Shown piece after piece: positions 18,869-30,253 of a stretch of 40,639 bases of DNA. This DNA comes from Variovorax sp. YR752 (GTDB taxonomy: Bacteria > Pseudomonadota > Gammaproteobacteria > Burkholderiales > Burkholderiaceae_C). The position numbers and the translations under genes are program-made. Positions within the stretch are counted from its first letter, which is position 1. Each line of letters begins with the position of its first letter. The stretch is from the NCBI GenBank assembly GCA_945860785.1, contig CAMATD010000015.1:1-40639 (forward strand), written 5' to 3'. The notes under the pieces were generated by a model, which searched no databases, was not told the origin of the DNA, and worked only from the letters and a program-made list of their open reading frames with translations.

Positions 18869-20705
18869 ATGATCAAGTTTCTCTTGCCCAGTCAGTTGAT
18901 TGCCGATACGCCGGAAGAGCCGGGTGCCAGTCCCTACGCGGGTGCACTGAACACGGCTTTCCGCGCGGCTTACCCGCTTGTCAAAAGTGCCGCGTGGCGT
19001 TCGCTGCCCATCAGCCTGTTCGGGTTGCTGCCCTCGATCTTTCTGCTGCAGGTCTATGACCTGCGTGCTGTCGCGCAGCGGGACCTCGACGCTCGCTGCG
19101 CTCGTGAGCGGCATCCTGTTCTTTCTCTGCATCGAGTTCTGGCTGCGCACGCGGCGTTCGCGCCTCTTGCGCAACGCCGGCGCGATCATCGACCACGGCG
19201 TGTCGGGCGCCTTGCTCCAGTCGATGCTGGGCCGCCCGCTGCGTGCGCTCGAGGCGCGGCCGGCCTCGGTCTGGCAGCAGTACTTCCGCGACGTGGGCTC
19301 GGTGCGCGGCACCGTCACGGGCGGGCTGGCGCAATCGATCTTCGACCTGCCGATGGCGATCTTCGCGCTCGCCGTGATCGGCATCGTCGCCTTGCCGATG
19401 GTGCCGATGGTGCCGATGGTGCCGATGGTGGCCGCGTTCCTTGGCATCATGTCTTTCTTGGCCTGGTGGTGGGCCGACGAAGTGCGCGCCGGCCGCGTCG
19501 AGGAAGTGCAGCGCGGGCGCGGCCTCGACCGCATGACCTCCGAGATCTGCAACGCGCGCGAAACGCTCAAGACGCAGGCCAACGACGGCCCGATCAGCGA
19601 CATGTGGCGCCAGACCTACAACGCCTGGCTCACCGAAAGCTTCAGCAAGAACGGCCAGATCGAAACCGCACGCGACGGCACCACGGTGCTGCTGACGGTC
19701 TTCTCGGTCATCGTCGTGACCGTGGGCGCCATCTCGGTGATGGAGCAGTGGATGACGGTGGGCGGCTTGGTCGCCTCCAACATGCTGGCGCTCAAGGCAC
19801 TGCAGCCGGTGGCCGGGCTGGTGTCGAACTGGCGCTCGCTGGACACCGCGAAGGAAGCCGCCAAGCGGCTCGAAACCGTGCTGCGCGAGCCGGTCGAGAA
19901 GCCACCCACCGGCATGACGCTGCCGCAGCCGCTGGGCCGCATCACGCTGAAGGACGTCAGCTTCAGCTTCTCCGAAGCCTCGCAGCAGCCGGGGATGGAG
20001 AACGTCGACCTCGACATCGGGCCGGGCGGGCTCCACGTGATCGTCGGTCGCAACGGCGCGGGCAAGTCGACGCTGGTGAAGCTCATCTCCGGCCTCTGTG
20101 CGCCGACGCGCGGCATCGTCAGCATCGGCGAATACGACCTCTCGCAGTTCGGCCGCGAAGAGCTGTCGCGCTGGATCAGCTACCTCTCGCAAGAGGTCTA
20201 CTGGTTCGGCGGCGCGCTGATCGACACCATGCGCCGTGCCGCGCCGGGCCAGAGCGACGAGCAGATCGTCGCGGCCTGCAAGCTCTCGGGTGCGCACGAT
20301 TTCATCTCGCGCCTGCCCGACGGCTACCGCACCATGGTGGGCGAAGGCGGCATGGGCCTCTCGGTGGGCGAGCGGCGCAAGCTGGCGCTGGCCATGAGCT
20401 TCCTGCGCAAGCCCTCGGTGCTGGTGCTCGACGAGCCGAGCAACGACCTCGATTTCCAGAGCGAGCGCACCCTGCTCGCGACGCTGCTGGCGGTGGCCAA
20501 GGTGCGCACCGTGGTGGTCGTCACGCATTCGCTGCGCATCGTGTCGGCGGCCACCGTGGTCTACCACGTGACCGGGCAGGGCGACGTCGAACAGGGCACG
20601 GCGGCCGTCATGGTGCCGAAGCTCTTCGGCGTCAAGAAGCCGCTGGTGGCGCTGGGCGACACGGAAGACAACGCGGGGGCCTCGGCCTCCCGCTCCATGG
20701 CGTGA
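18869..20705 (+). CDS. Type I secretion ABC transporter (PrtD/HlyB type, frameshifted)
   Basis: An inner-membrane permease-ATPase of a type I secretion system. Frame-corrected length is 611 residues. The N-terminal membrane domain has the family motif FLLQVYDRVLSRSGTSTL, IFDLPMAIFALAVIGIVAL and ADEVRAGR, without a C39 peptidase domain. The ATPase domain has Walker A VGRNGAGKSTL (about 392), a Q-loop (ISYLSQEVYWFGG), a signature LSVGERRKLALA in place of LSGGQ, Walker B VLVLDEPSNDLD and the switch His (VVTHS). One extra T at 19062 breaks the frame; removing it restores VYDRVLSRSG. The start is ATG 18869; ATG 18836, inside the palindrome, is an alternative. Confidence 0.92.
19395..19430 (+). repeat. 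Four 9-bp repeats inside an ABC membrane segment
   Basis: CCGATGGTG occurs four times in tandem, coding for PMVPMVPMVPMV in what should be a membrane helix (ALPMV...AAFLGIMSFLAWWW). The extra in-frame units would lengthen the helix or its loop. Confidence 0.9.
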
Positions 20706-20742
20706 TGCTGCTTGCTTGACTCATGACGAGTGATTGGGGACC

Positions 20743-22065
20743 GTGAACTTGAAATCAGACCTGCCGCAGATTCTTCAGGACGAAGAGCAGAAGCGCGCGG
20801 CGCAGACCTCGCCGCAGGGGCGGCGGCGCCAGTGGATCATCGGCGGCGCCATCGGCATCCTGGCCCTGGTCGGGCTGGGCTTTCCGATGGAGACCGTGGT
20901 CGTCGCGCCGGGCCGCGTGATTCCCTCGGACCGCGTCAAGTCCATCCAGCATCTGGAAGGCGGCATCGTCAGCTCCGTGCTGGTGAAGGAAGGCGACAAG
21001 GTCACGCAGGGCCAGTCGCTGGTCGAGATCGATCTGGGCGGCAGCGGCCTGAACCTCGAAGAACTCACGGCCCGCTATGCGGCCACGCAGGCGACCCGCA
21101 TCCGGCTCATGGCCGAAAGCCGAGGCCAACCGCTCAAGCGCGAATCCTTCGCCGCCGACATCGACGAGAGCGTGTTCGAAGGCGAGACCGGTGCCTACCA
21201 GGCCCGCGCCCTCGAGCAGCGCGGCGTCATGGCCGGCGCCGTCTCGGGCCTGGAGCAGGCGCGCAGCAAGCAGCTCGAGCAGCAGGCCAAGGTGAAGGGC
21301 TTGAGCGACCGCCTCGTGCTGATGCAGAAGGAGCTCGAAATCTCCGAGCAACTGCTCAGCGAGAAACTGGTCGGCCAAGTCGAGGTGCTCGAGAAGCGCC
21401 GGCAGGCTGAAGGCGTGCGCAGCGAACTCGCGGTGGCGCGCCAGGGCGTGATCTCCGCCAACGCCGCCATCACCGAGTCGCAGGCCAAGATGGCCGAGGC
21501 CGAAGGCCGCTACCGGCGTCGCGCGTCGGACGAACTGGCCACCGTGGAGCGCCAGTTCGCCAGCCTGAGCGAAGACCTGGCGCGTGCCCGCACCCAACGC
21601 TCGCGCACCGTCGTGAAGGCGCCGTCCGACGGCATCGTCAAGGGACTGCGCAACTCCAGCCCGGGCTGGGTCGTGAAGCCCGGCGAATCCATCCTCGAGG
21701 TCGTGCCCGACGAAGACGAGATCATGATCGAGGCGCGGCTCAATCCGAACGACCGCGGCTTCATCGAGATCGGGCAGTCGGCGCGCGTGAAGATCACCGC
21801 CTACGACTACCTGCGCTACGGTGCCGTCGAAGGCAAGGTCAAGCTCGTGGCGGCCGACGCCGACCGCGACCCGGCCATCTCCAACGGTGCGCCGTACTAC
21901 CGGCTGCTGATCAGCATGTCGCAATCCCACGTGGGGCGCGACGAGAACCGCATCACCGCCGGCATGGAGTCCGAAGTGGATCTGCGCGTGGGCACCGATC
22001 CGTTCATCTGGTACATCCTGCGTCCTGTGCTCAAGCTGCGGCGCGAAGCCTTCCGCGAGCCATGA
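20743..22065 (+). CDS. HlyD-family type I secretion membrane fusion protein
   Basis: The periplasmic adaptor of the exporter; 440 residues. One N-terminal membrane anchor (IIGGAIGILALVGLGF, about 28-44) precedes a lipoyl/barrel-sandwich half (VVVAPGRVIPSDRVKSIQHL, GGIVSSVLVKEGDKVTQGQ), a long coiled coil (about 90-270), the second half-motif (TVVKAPSDGIVKGL) and a beta-barrel ending PFIWYILRPVLKLRREAF, typical of HlyD/PrtE. The start is set at GTG 20743 because GGGGA lies just before it; TTG 20734 is possible. It follows the ABC gene by 37 bp, and its stop overlaps the TolC-type ATG (ATGA, 22062-22065). Confidence 0.93.
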   Translation: MNLKSDLPQILQDEEQKRAAQTSPQGRRRQWIIGGAIGILALVGLGFPMETVVVAPGRVIPSDRVKSIQHLEGGIVSSVLVKEGDKVTQGQSLVEIDLGGSGLNLEELTARYAATQATRIRLMAESRGQPLKRESFAADIDESVFEGETGAYQARALEQRGVMAGAVSGLEQARSKQLEQQAKVKGLSDRLVLMQKELEISEQLLSEKLVGQVEVLEKRRQAEGVRSELAVARQGVISANAAITESQAKMAEAEGRYRRRASDELATVERQFASLSEDLARARTQRSRTVVKAPSDGIVKGLRNSSPGWVVKPGESILEVVPDEDEIMIEARLNPNDRGFIEIGQSARVKITAYDYLRYGAVEGKVKLVAADADRDPAISNGAPYYRLLISMSQSHVGRDENRITAGMESEVDLRVGTDPFIWYILRPVLKLRREAFREP

Positions 22066-23550
22066 AGGACCGCACTTCCGCAGGCCGGCGCCCCGCATGG
22101 GTCCCGGTGTTCTTTGCGCGGCGCTGTGCGCCAGTTTTGCGCTCCCGCCGGCCGCCTTGGCGCAGCAGCGGGAAGAGGCGGCGCCCGAGCTCATGCTCGC
22201 ACGCCGCCTCACCACCCCGTCGATCGGCGCCGCGAGCTACGCCCAGCGCGTGAAGCAGGCGCTGATCGCGCTCTCGACCGAATACCCCGAGGTGCAGACG
22301 GCCCAGGCCGCCGCCAACACCAGCAGCTATGGCGTCGATGCCGCCAAGCAGGCCCGCTATCCGCGCTTGAAGCTCGGCACCTCGTCCGGCAACTACAACA
22401 GCGGCGCGGCCAACGCCAAGACGCTGAGCTACACCGTTCTCACGGCGGAGGCCCGTGTGAGCCTGATCGACGGCGGCGCCATGAGCGCCGCGCAGCGGGC
22501 CGCGGAGGCCGCCAACAAGGCCGACGACGAGGCCGTCGTCACCACCTCGCAGAAGGTGGTGCTCGATGCACTGACCGCCTACCTCCAGGTGCAGCGCTTC
22601 GACCTCAAGAAGCAGATCGCCCACAAGGCCACCGAGGTGGTGGCCGATCTCTCCAAGGCGGAGGCCCGCCGCGTCGCGCTCGGCGTTTCGGGCGACAACG
22701 ACCTCAACATGGCCGCCTCGCGGCGCGCCCTCGTGGCCGCGCGCGAGTCCGACTTCGAAGCCCAGCGCGACGAGGCGCTTGCGAAGTTCCGCGACTACTT
22801 CAAGTTCTCGCCCAACACCGATTCGCTGCCCGTGCTCGCGGCGCTGCCGCAATGGCGCATCAGCTCGCAGGAAGAGGCGCTGCGCCGCGCCGAAGCGCGC
22901 AGCACCGAGATCGCCGAAGCCCAGGGCCGCATCGATCGCGCCAGGGCGCTGGTCGACCAGCAGGACGCCAGCCTCTACCCGACGGTCGACGCCGTGCTCG
23001 TCAAGAGCAAGGATCCGCGCGGCGTTTCGCCGCAGGATCCGACGCGCGCCGCCTTCGAACTCAACTGGAACTTCGGCAACGGCTTTCGACCGCTAGCTGC
23101 GCCTGAAGTCGGCGCTTGCCGAAGTGGCGAACCAGGAAGCCAAGCTCGAAGGCGTGAAGAACAACCTGTTCGAACTCACCTCCGCTTCCTGGGCTCGCAC
23201 CGTTTCCGGACGCGAACGCGAGAAGTAGCTCATGGAGGCCGTCAGCACATCCGGCCAGGCCTTCCGCGGCCGCCGCCGCCTGATGGAGTTCGGCCGCGAG
23301 ACCCTGCCCAAGGTGCTCGACGCACAGCTCGACTACTACACGCTGTTGTTCGACTACGTCGACGGCGTCTTCGACCTGCGCATCTCGGAACTGCGCCTGG
23401 CGCGCACGACGGGCGAACTGCGCATCGAGCCCGACGCCAGCAACAGCTGGCTCGACCGCATGTTCGGCGCGCCGAACCGCTCGGTGCTGACCGAAGACGG
23501 CTTGCGGGGTGCGCTCTGCATCTCGAGCAACGCCTCCGCCGCCCACGCCA
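22062..23550 (+). CDS. TolC-family outer-membrane channel (frameshifts, internal stop, 3' end lost)
   Basis: The outer-membrane component of the exporter. The ATG at 22062 overlaps the HlyD stop. Removing an extra CG near 22120 gives a proper signal peptide ([20 protein letters not shown], after RTSAGRRPA). The body has TolC repeats: [55 protein letters not shown], and in the second half [18 protein letters not shown] and [16 protein letters not shown]. The frame changes again near 23085-23105, and TAG at 23226-23228 stands where the protein should continue (EREK then LMEAV). No stop closes the gene: after EDGLRG (about 23500) sequence similarity ends and the DNA runs into the converging activator gene. 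The 3' end appears deleted. Confidence 0.82.
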
Positions 23551-23555
23551 TTCCG

Positions 23556-24755
<1,200 letters not shown>

Positions 24756-24799
24756 CTGGGTTCGCAGTCTCTGTGCCGATGGTCGCGCGGCATCGTCTC

Positions 24800-26846
24800 T
24801 CAGTACACCAACATGGGTAACGCCTTGCAGTCGAGCGACTTGAGGTTCACGTCGATCTGGCCCAGGTTGATGCCAAGTACGTTTTGCAGCAGGGGCGTCA
24901 GTACCGACGCGCCGAGGGCATCGAGGATGGGTTTGAGCAGGCCGGTCAGCACGGATAGCGCGTTGGAAATCGGGTTGCCGCCGGGGCCACTGCTCGTGGC
25001 TTGCAGCGTTCTTGATCATGGTCTTGGCAGACTGCTTCGCTGCCTCCTCCGAGGCCCAACAGACCGGTGCACGGGTTCAACACACCGGCCAGCAGGTCGC
25101 CCACGCCGGTCAAGAGGCCGGTCAGCAAACCGCTTTGTCCCGAGTTCTGGCGAATGGTGTTGACGGCACTCGCGTACCGTTGGCCCCAGCAGTTCGACGT
25201 GCTCTGGGTGCAGATGCTTGCCGTGTCGTTCCAGATCTTGCTGGTGAGATTGTCCAGCTGCGCGCCGGTCGGGGGGCTGTCGACGCAGTGCCGTCGAACA
25301 ACACGCGGGTCAGCTCCGTAACGAGGCGCGCGACAAGCGTTCCTACCTGCAGCTCATTGACAGACGTTGTTCCGGTTTCCCCTTCCGCGAGCGTCAATGA
25401 GGAAACCGGACCGTCCAGAGCACCGAGGGCTACATGGTTGGTTGTTTTTAGCAAGCCCAGAACATTGATGAGTTCCATGTCTTTCAGCGTTGCCGGATAG
25501 CTACAGACCTCCGACTTCGAAAAAAGATCCGCTATCGCAATCTGCCCCACGCAGACGTTCGCGATGCTGCTGGTGACCTGGAATCTCGCGCGATCCTTTC
25601 CGCTCACCGGGTCCTGAAGCTCGGGCGTGCACATGTCGACCACCGTGCCGACGCCTGTCACGGCATCGAGCACGATCGGCAGGTCGAGCTTGATCAATGG
25701 CGCGAGCAGCGAGCCGAGCAGGCCTGCGTCTGTCGTCACGTGAATGAAGGTGCGGACCTGTGCGTTGTACGCCTTGGCGCCGATGCCCCCGATGGCGATC
25801 GAAGGCGGTTCGATCACCGTCACCTTGGTCGTCACCTTGGCCAACGAAAGCAGGTTGAGGTTGAGTCCCGCATCGACGGCGTGTTGCGATGTGGCTACGC
25901 CGATCGACGTGTACAAGAGGTCCAGGGCGCCCACGTTCACGTTCAGCGCGCCGCTGCCGCTGCCTCCCGGCGCGATGATTTGTGCAAACAAGCCGCGAGG
26001 ACCATCGGCGAGCGAGCCCAACTGCACCATGAGATTGGTGAGGCCGAGCTTGGCCTGTATGGCCTGCAGCAGGGCGACGTTGCTGGCGAGCAGGCCATTC
26101 TGGCCCGCCACGGTCACGATGGCATTCAGCAGATCGCCCAGCGCGACCGAGCGTCCGGCCAAGAGCGTGTTGAGCTCACCCACGCCGATGTCGGCAGCGA
26201 CGGGAATGCCAAGTGCGGCCAGCAGCCCGCCGGGGGTGATCTTGGCCTGGGCAAGCCCGTCATATGCCAATAGTGACGTGCCGGCGAGATCGAGTCCGAC
26301 GCCCTTGAGCAATCGCCCGAGCGTGGAGTCGCCACCCACCGTGACCAGCTTGCTTCCGACGGAGAACTCGGCGAGTGGCGCGCTCAGTGCCGCCACGGCG
26401 GTCACGCTGATGTTCCGGTTCCCCATGAAGAACGACAACAGCGTCGGCGAGGGTCTCTCGAAACTCACGCGTACCGCATTGATGGCGCCGGACACGGCCG
26501 GAAACTGAAAGCTCGTGGTCCTGTCCCAATAGCCGCACTGGATTTCCCCGGCTGCACCCAGCGGCAGGAGTCCGACGGGCATGTTGCGGGCCGAGCTGCC
26601 AGTCGCTGCGCCGTTGGCATTCAGCTGCGCAGCCGTGGTCGCCGCGGGGCAGCCGCCACGAATTTGCTGCGCGCCAGCCAAGGCTGCGAGGTCCGCCGTC
26701 TTCTGGAACTCCCGTTTCATGAAATACATGAAGCCAATCTCGGTGCCGATCAGCGTGATGACGATCAAGCTCAGCGCAATGGCGGTGTTGACGAGGATCG
26801 ACCCATGAGTGCGTCGTCGGAGCGGTGTCTGGCGTGCTGCCATCAT
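24800..26846 (-). CDS. tadG: TadG-like pilus assembly protein (three frameshifts near 3' end)
   Basis: The N-terminus has the Tad pseudopilin-like helix ([20 protein letters not shown], then [19 protein letters not shown]) characteristic of TadG proteins. A long body follows, with leucine-rich segments and regularly placed Cys ([25 protein letters not shown]). The 3' end changes frame three times: a C run one short at 25271-25276, an extra G near 25043-25050, and a lost GC near 25005. Correcting them gives a continuous protein of about 682 residues ending [14 protein letters not shown] at 24800. The indels compensate to a clean frame, which favours sequence error. It is anchored in the inner membrane with a periplasmic body, and is needed in Tad systems for pilus assembly. 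The start is ATG 26846 or the next codon. Confidence 0.85.
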
Positions 26847-26861
26847 GGGAATGGCCCTTCC

Positions 26862-27370
26862 TCAGGATGACCGAAGCGCGGCGGTCGTCCGGCTTCGAAG
26901 TTGGTCGGGCATCCACTGGCTGGTGTCCAGCAATGGCATTGTGGGCAGCAAACGGTTTGCACTGTACGGATAGCTCACGGTAACGACATAGCGGACGTAG
27001 GCGCCGGGACTGCTGGGGTCGCTGCGGGTCACGTCCACGCTCACATTCGAGACAATCCAACTGCGCCGACTCGCCACGCTGGTGTTGGCCGAAACAGGAA
27101 CGACAAGCGAGTTGGCCAGGGCGTCGTACACGGCGTCCTTGACTCGCGTATCGTTGCTGGTCGGCGCAGGCGTAAGTAGGCCCACCGCCCGTGCCCCCTC
27201 TTCCGACGCGCGGGTCACCTTTGCTGGGTGTAAAGCACCGCCCCGAAGGTCGCCAGCGCGTACAGAACGCTGAAAAGAACCATGAAGACGAGCGCGAATT
27301 CGATGGCCGCCACACCGCGTTGTTGGCGATGCGAGTGGGTCCTGTTGGCATTTGCGAGGACAGTGCTCAT
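26862..27370 (-). CDS. tadF: TadE/TadF-like minor pseudopilin (frameshifted)
   Basis: A pseudopilin with the N-terminal processing region RGVAAIEFALVFMVLFSVLY (Glu at +5 of the helix) followed by LATFGAVLYTQQ. The rest lies in another frame: KVTRASEEGARAVGLL, then a C-terminal domain with VASRRSWIVSNVSVDV and RYVVTVSYPYSAN. One A missing from the AAA run near 27220-27222 explains the break, and the corrected length is 169 residues. The ATG at 27370 overlaps the stop of the preceding tadE-like gene (ATGA). Which of the two should be called TadE or TadF cannot be settled from motifs alone. Confidence 0.82.
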
Positions 27371-27747
27371 GGCGCTCTTCCGTCCAGAAGCATGCTGGCC
27401 TTGCCGGCGATGCTGTTCGGCATCACAAAGCTCGGCAGTGGCGGCAGCAAACGCTGTATGTCGCTCGCGGTCACCGTCACCACAACCCGGCAGCGGGCTT
27501 CCCAGGTGGGGCCGCATGGTGGCTCGCCGCAGGCGTTGCTGACCACGCCGCACACCGTTGCAGTGGCATTGCGTGTCACCGTGATCGGTAGCCAGCTGAT
27601 GCGCTGCGTTGCGATCGTCTGCGCATAGTCCCTCCGCGCCTGAAGAGTTGGCTGATAGCGCAACGCCGCGCGGGCACCGTCTTCGGCTGCGTTCTGAACG
27701 CCCATGCGAAACGCGAATAGCATCCCGTAGCAAATGATTCCGATCTG
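27367..27747 (-). CDS. tadE: TadE-like minor pseudopilin, 5' end missing
   Basis: The frame reads QIGIICYGMLFAFRMGVQN, AAEDGARAALRYQPTLQARR, VCGVVSNACGEPPCGPTW and RVVVTVTASDIQRLLPPLP, typical of a TadE-like protein from the end of its membrane helix onward. The leader and the RGxxxxEFA segment are absent: upstream of about 27748 the DNA codes for the preceding tadD gene instead. The start codon is therefore lost, apparently in a deletion that also removed the tadD 3' end. Two Cys pairs suggest a disulfide in the periplasmic domain. Its stop overlaps the next ATG. Confidence 0.75.
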   Translation of the reverse strand, partial: QIGIICYGMLFAFRMGVQNAAEDGARAALRYQPTLQARRDYAQTIATQRISWLPITVTRNATATVCGVVSNACGEPPCGPTWEARCRVVVTVTASDIQRLLPPLPSFVMPNSIAGKASMLLDGRAP

Positions 27748-28310
27748 AGTTGTAGGGCTTGCATCAGCGGCAGGCGGGCCTCGGCAACCAGCCCAGCGCG
27801 CAAGCTGGCATAGCCCAGGTCGCTCAACAGCACCGCATCCGTCGGATTCCGACGTTGCGCCTCTTTCAAGAGTCTCACGGCTTCGGCATAGTCGCCACGC
27901 GCACCGGCCAATAGACCAAGTCCGTGATAGCCGGCCGCTTCGAGGGGGGTACCGATCAGACGCTTGTAGGTGTCTTCGCTGCGCGAGCTCTCGCCAGTCT
28001 GGCGCAGCGCGTCCGCGCGCATGCGGCTCGATTCAGGAGAAACACCCCAGCGCTGTTCGAGCGCGTCAATATGTGCGAGCGAGGCAAACCACAGGCCGTC
28101 GGTCTGCATCTGCTCGACAAGCTTCAGGTAGGTGGATTGAGTGTCGATGCTTGCCGCGCTCTTTTGTGTCGCAGTGGTTTCAGCCGCCATGCGCTGCTGA
28201 GCGTCAGCCGCTGCCAGGTATTGACCTTTGGGGCCGGCGCAGCCGGCGAGTGTCAGCAGTGCAGACAGCACCACGGCGACATGTCCAGGGTTAGTCAGGG
28301 CGGTGCTCAT
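27748..28310 (-). CDS. tadD: TadD-like TPR lipoprotein, 3' end missing
   Basis: A pilotin-type TPR lipoprotein of the Tad system. Signal and lipobox: VVLSALLTLAGCAGPKG (Cys near residue 24). TPR helices follow: AGYHGLGLLAGARGDYAEAV, RLLKEAQRRNPTDAVLLSD, LGYASLRAGLVAEARLPLMQ. Similarity ends at MQALQL near 27752, where the reading passes into the tadE-like gene in another frame. The ATG at 28310 overlaps the tadC stop (ATGA). TadD proteins assist the secretin at the outer membrane. The truncation matches the loss of the tadE start. Confidence 0.78.
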
Positions 28311-29264
28311 TTGGCAAGTGCTCCCAGAGAACGGAAGATCGCAATAAAACCAGGTCCCGCGGTCACGATGATCAGGGCCGGGAGCAGCGTGCTCACCATG
28401 ACGGCCGTCATCTTCACGGTGATCTTGCCGATGCGCTCTTTCATTTCCGATTTGCGGTGTTCACGCAGCCGGTCGCTGAAGATTCGCAAGGGTTCCTGTA
28501 CCGCGCCGCCATGCCGGTCGACCTGCACGAGCAGGGAGACCATGCCGGCGAGGTTCTCGTTCGTGTGCAGCGTTCCGAGGCGGGTCAGTGAGTGTTCGCG
28601 GGTGCGGCCCCGGCTGTATTGGTTGTTCGCGAGTGTCAACTCATGGCCGAGCACGGGCATGACGTGTGTGAAGTCACTGGCCATGATCTGCAGGCTCTGG
28701 TCCAGGCTCAGCCCCACACCCTGCAACAGGCGCAGCAGGTCGACGAAAAGCGGTAACTCGCGCGCCACGCGTTCATGCCGGCTCGCGGCGAGTCTGCCAA
28801 GCACCCATTTGGGAGCCATGAAACCGATCCCGATCGGTCGCAGTAACCATGACCGTGATGCTTTGTGTTGAAGCGGGACCGGGCCAGAACAAGAGCGCCA
28901 GCAGAGGAAGCAGCATTGCCAGCCCAAGCCGGGTCACGAGAAATACGAGTTGCGCCCGCATTGACGAGAAACCGCATTGATCGATCAACCGCCGGTCTTC
29001 ATCGGCCACCAGTGCGCGGCCGATGCGAGTGTTGAGCCAATGGAATGGCAACTCCGCATCGGCGAGCCGTGCGGCATTCACGTCCGCTTCGGTTTCTGCT
29101 TCGGTCGTAACCACAACATCGTCGCGGTGAAGGGCCCGCCCGATGGCTCTGCCACGCTGGGCACGTCGCAGTTCGTTGACGACGAGACCGGCCGCCGCCG
29201 TGCAAAGACCCAGCGCCAGCAGGGCCAGACTCCATATCGCGAGTTGGGTTGGTGTGAACGTCAT
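28307..29264 (-). CDS. tadC: TadC, type II secretion F-domain platform protein (frameshifted)
   Basis: An inner-membrane platform protein of the T2SSF family. The N-terminal part (TQLAIWSLALLALGLCTAAAG, then SSMRAQLVFLVTRLGLAMLLPLLALLF) and the C-terminal part (FMAPKWVLGRLAASRHERVA, ELPLFVDLLRLLQGVGLSL, RTREHSLTRLGTLHTNENLA, final helix VKMTAVMVSTLLPALIIVTAG) lie in different frames. The switch is near 28840, inside a GATCGGGATCGG stretch. Corrected length is about 318 residues. The ATG at 29264 overlaps the tadB stop. Confidence 0.88.
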
Positions 29265-30253
29265 GTCAGCTTCGCCAGTCGATACAGAAGGACGGCACCG
29301 AGCAACTGCAAACCCACCGCGCCGAAAATCAGCATCTGCCCCGTGGAGTCCTGCCACATGCGTAAAAAATAGGTTGGGTTGGAGACGATGATGAATCCAC
29401 CCACCCCCACCGGCAGCAGGCCGAGAATCCATGCCGACAGACGTGTTTCCGATGACATGGCGACCAGTTCGTGTTCGGCTTGCTCACGGTCGCGCATGAA
29501 GTTCGCGACGCGCTCCAGCAGAAGATCCGCCCGCCCGCCGTAGCGCACGCCAAGACCCAGGATCGACGCCAGCAGATACATCTCTTCAACGCGCACGCTG
29601 GTCGCCATCTGGTGTAACGCGCGATCCAGATCGACACCGGCGCGCACCAGATTTGCCGCACGTTCCAGGTAACCGCGCAATGGTGGCTGGGTCGATGCAA
29701 TCCCGAGCTGGAAGGCGGCCTGGGTCGAGTTGCCGATGGTGATCAGACGAACCATCGCATCGATGAATGCAGGCAGCTGACTGACCAGTTGGCGGCGGAA
29801 TTTCTGTACGCGCAGCCACAACGCAAACGTTGCCATGAGCAGGAAAACGACGAAAGTACCGACGGCGCTGATCCATCCCGCAAAGAGGCCGGCCACCGCG
29901 CTCAACATGACGATCGCCAGAACAACGAGAGCGATCGTGCGCGCCGTGACAACTCCTTCGAGCCAAGAAGGTAGCAGCGCTTGAAGCGGGCCCTTGCGCG
30001 CCTGAACTGGCGTGTCGGCGGACGTGCTCATCCAAGGGTCGGCGTCTGCGCCCGTGGAAGAAGAATCGATGAAAGAGGTTCGCGGCGACGCCAGCGCAAC
30101 TTCGACGGGCGCTGGTTTGGCTTCGATCTGCTGGGCCAGATATCGCTGAGCGTCCTGCCGTCCCTGTCGTCCCTTCGCCCACTGCCACAGCAATATGCCC
30201 GCTGCTGCCAACAGCAGAGCGAGACAAATCACAATGAGCAGAGCTTCACGCAC
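29261..30253 (-). CDS. tadB: TadB, type II secretion F-domain platform protein
   Basis: An intact 330-residue platform protein. It has an N-terminal helix (LLIVICLALLLAAAGILLW), two central helices (ARTIALVVLAIVMLSAVAGL; AVGTFVVFLLMATFAL), the T2SSF domain (QLVSQLPAFIDAMVRLI, GNSTQAAFQLGIAST, RVEEMYLLASILGLGVRYGG) and two C-terminal helices. The start is set at GTG 30253, with AAGGGG six bases upstream and an 8-bp overlap with the tadA stop; GTG 30271 is an alternative. It works with TadC as the pair that couples the TadA motor to pilin assembly. Confidence 0.9.
   Translation of the reverse strand: MREALLIVICLALLLAAAGILLWQWAKGRQGRQDAQRYLAQQIEAKPAPVEVALASPRTSFIDSSSTGADADPWMSTSADTPVQARKGPLQALLPSWLEGVVTARTIALVVLAIVMLSAVAGLFAGWISAVGTFVVFLLMATFALWLRVQKFRRQLVSQLPAFIDAMVRLITIGNSTQAAFQLGIASTQPPLRGYLERAANLVRAGVDLDRALHQMATSVRVEEMYLLASILGLGVRYGGRADLLLERVANFMRDREQAEHELVAMSSETRLSAWILGLLPVGVGGFIIVSNPTYFLRMWQDSTGQMLIFGAVGLQLLGAVLLYRLAKLT

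Noticed and set aside
23226..23228. Stop-codon reassignment suggested by TAG here and TAA at 5751
   Set aside because: TAG ends the VWA and pcaG genes and other stops are used normally. Sequence error or mutation is simpler.
24949..25128. Separate small gene on the minus strand (starting [16 protein letters not shown])
   Set aside because: It is the middle section of tadG in a shifted frame. Correcting nearby indels joins it to both sides.
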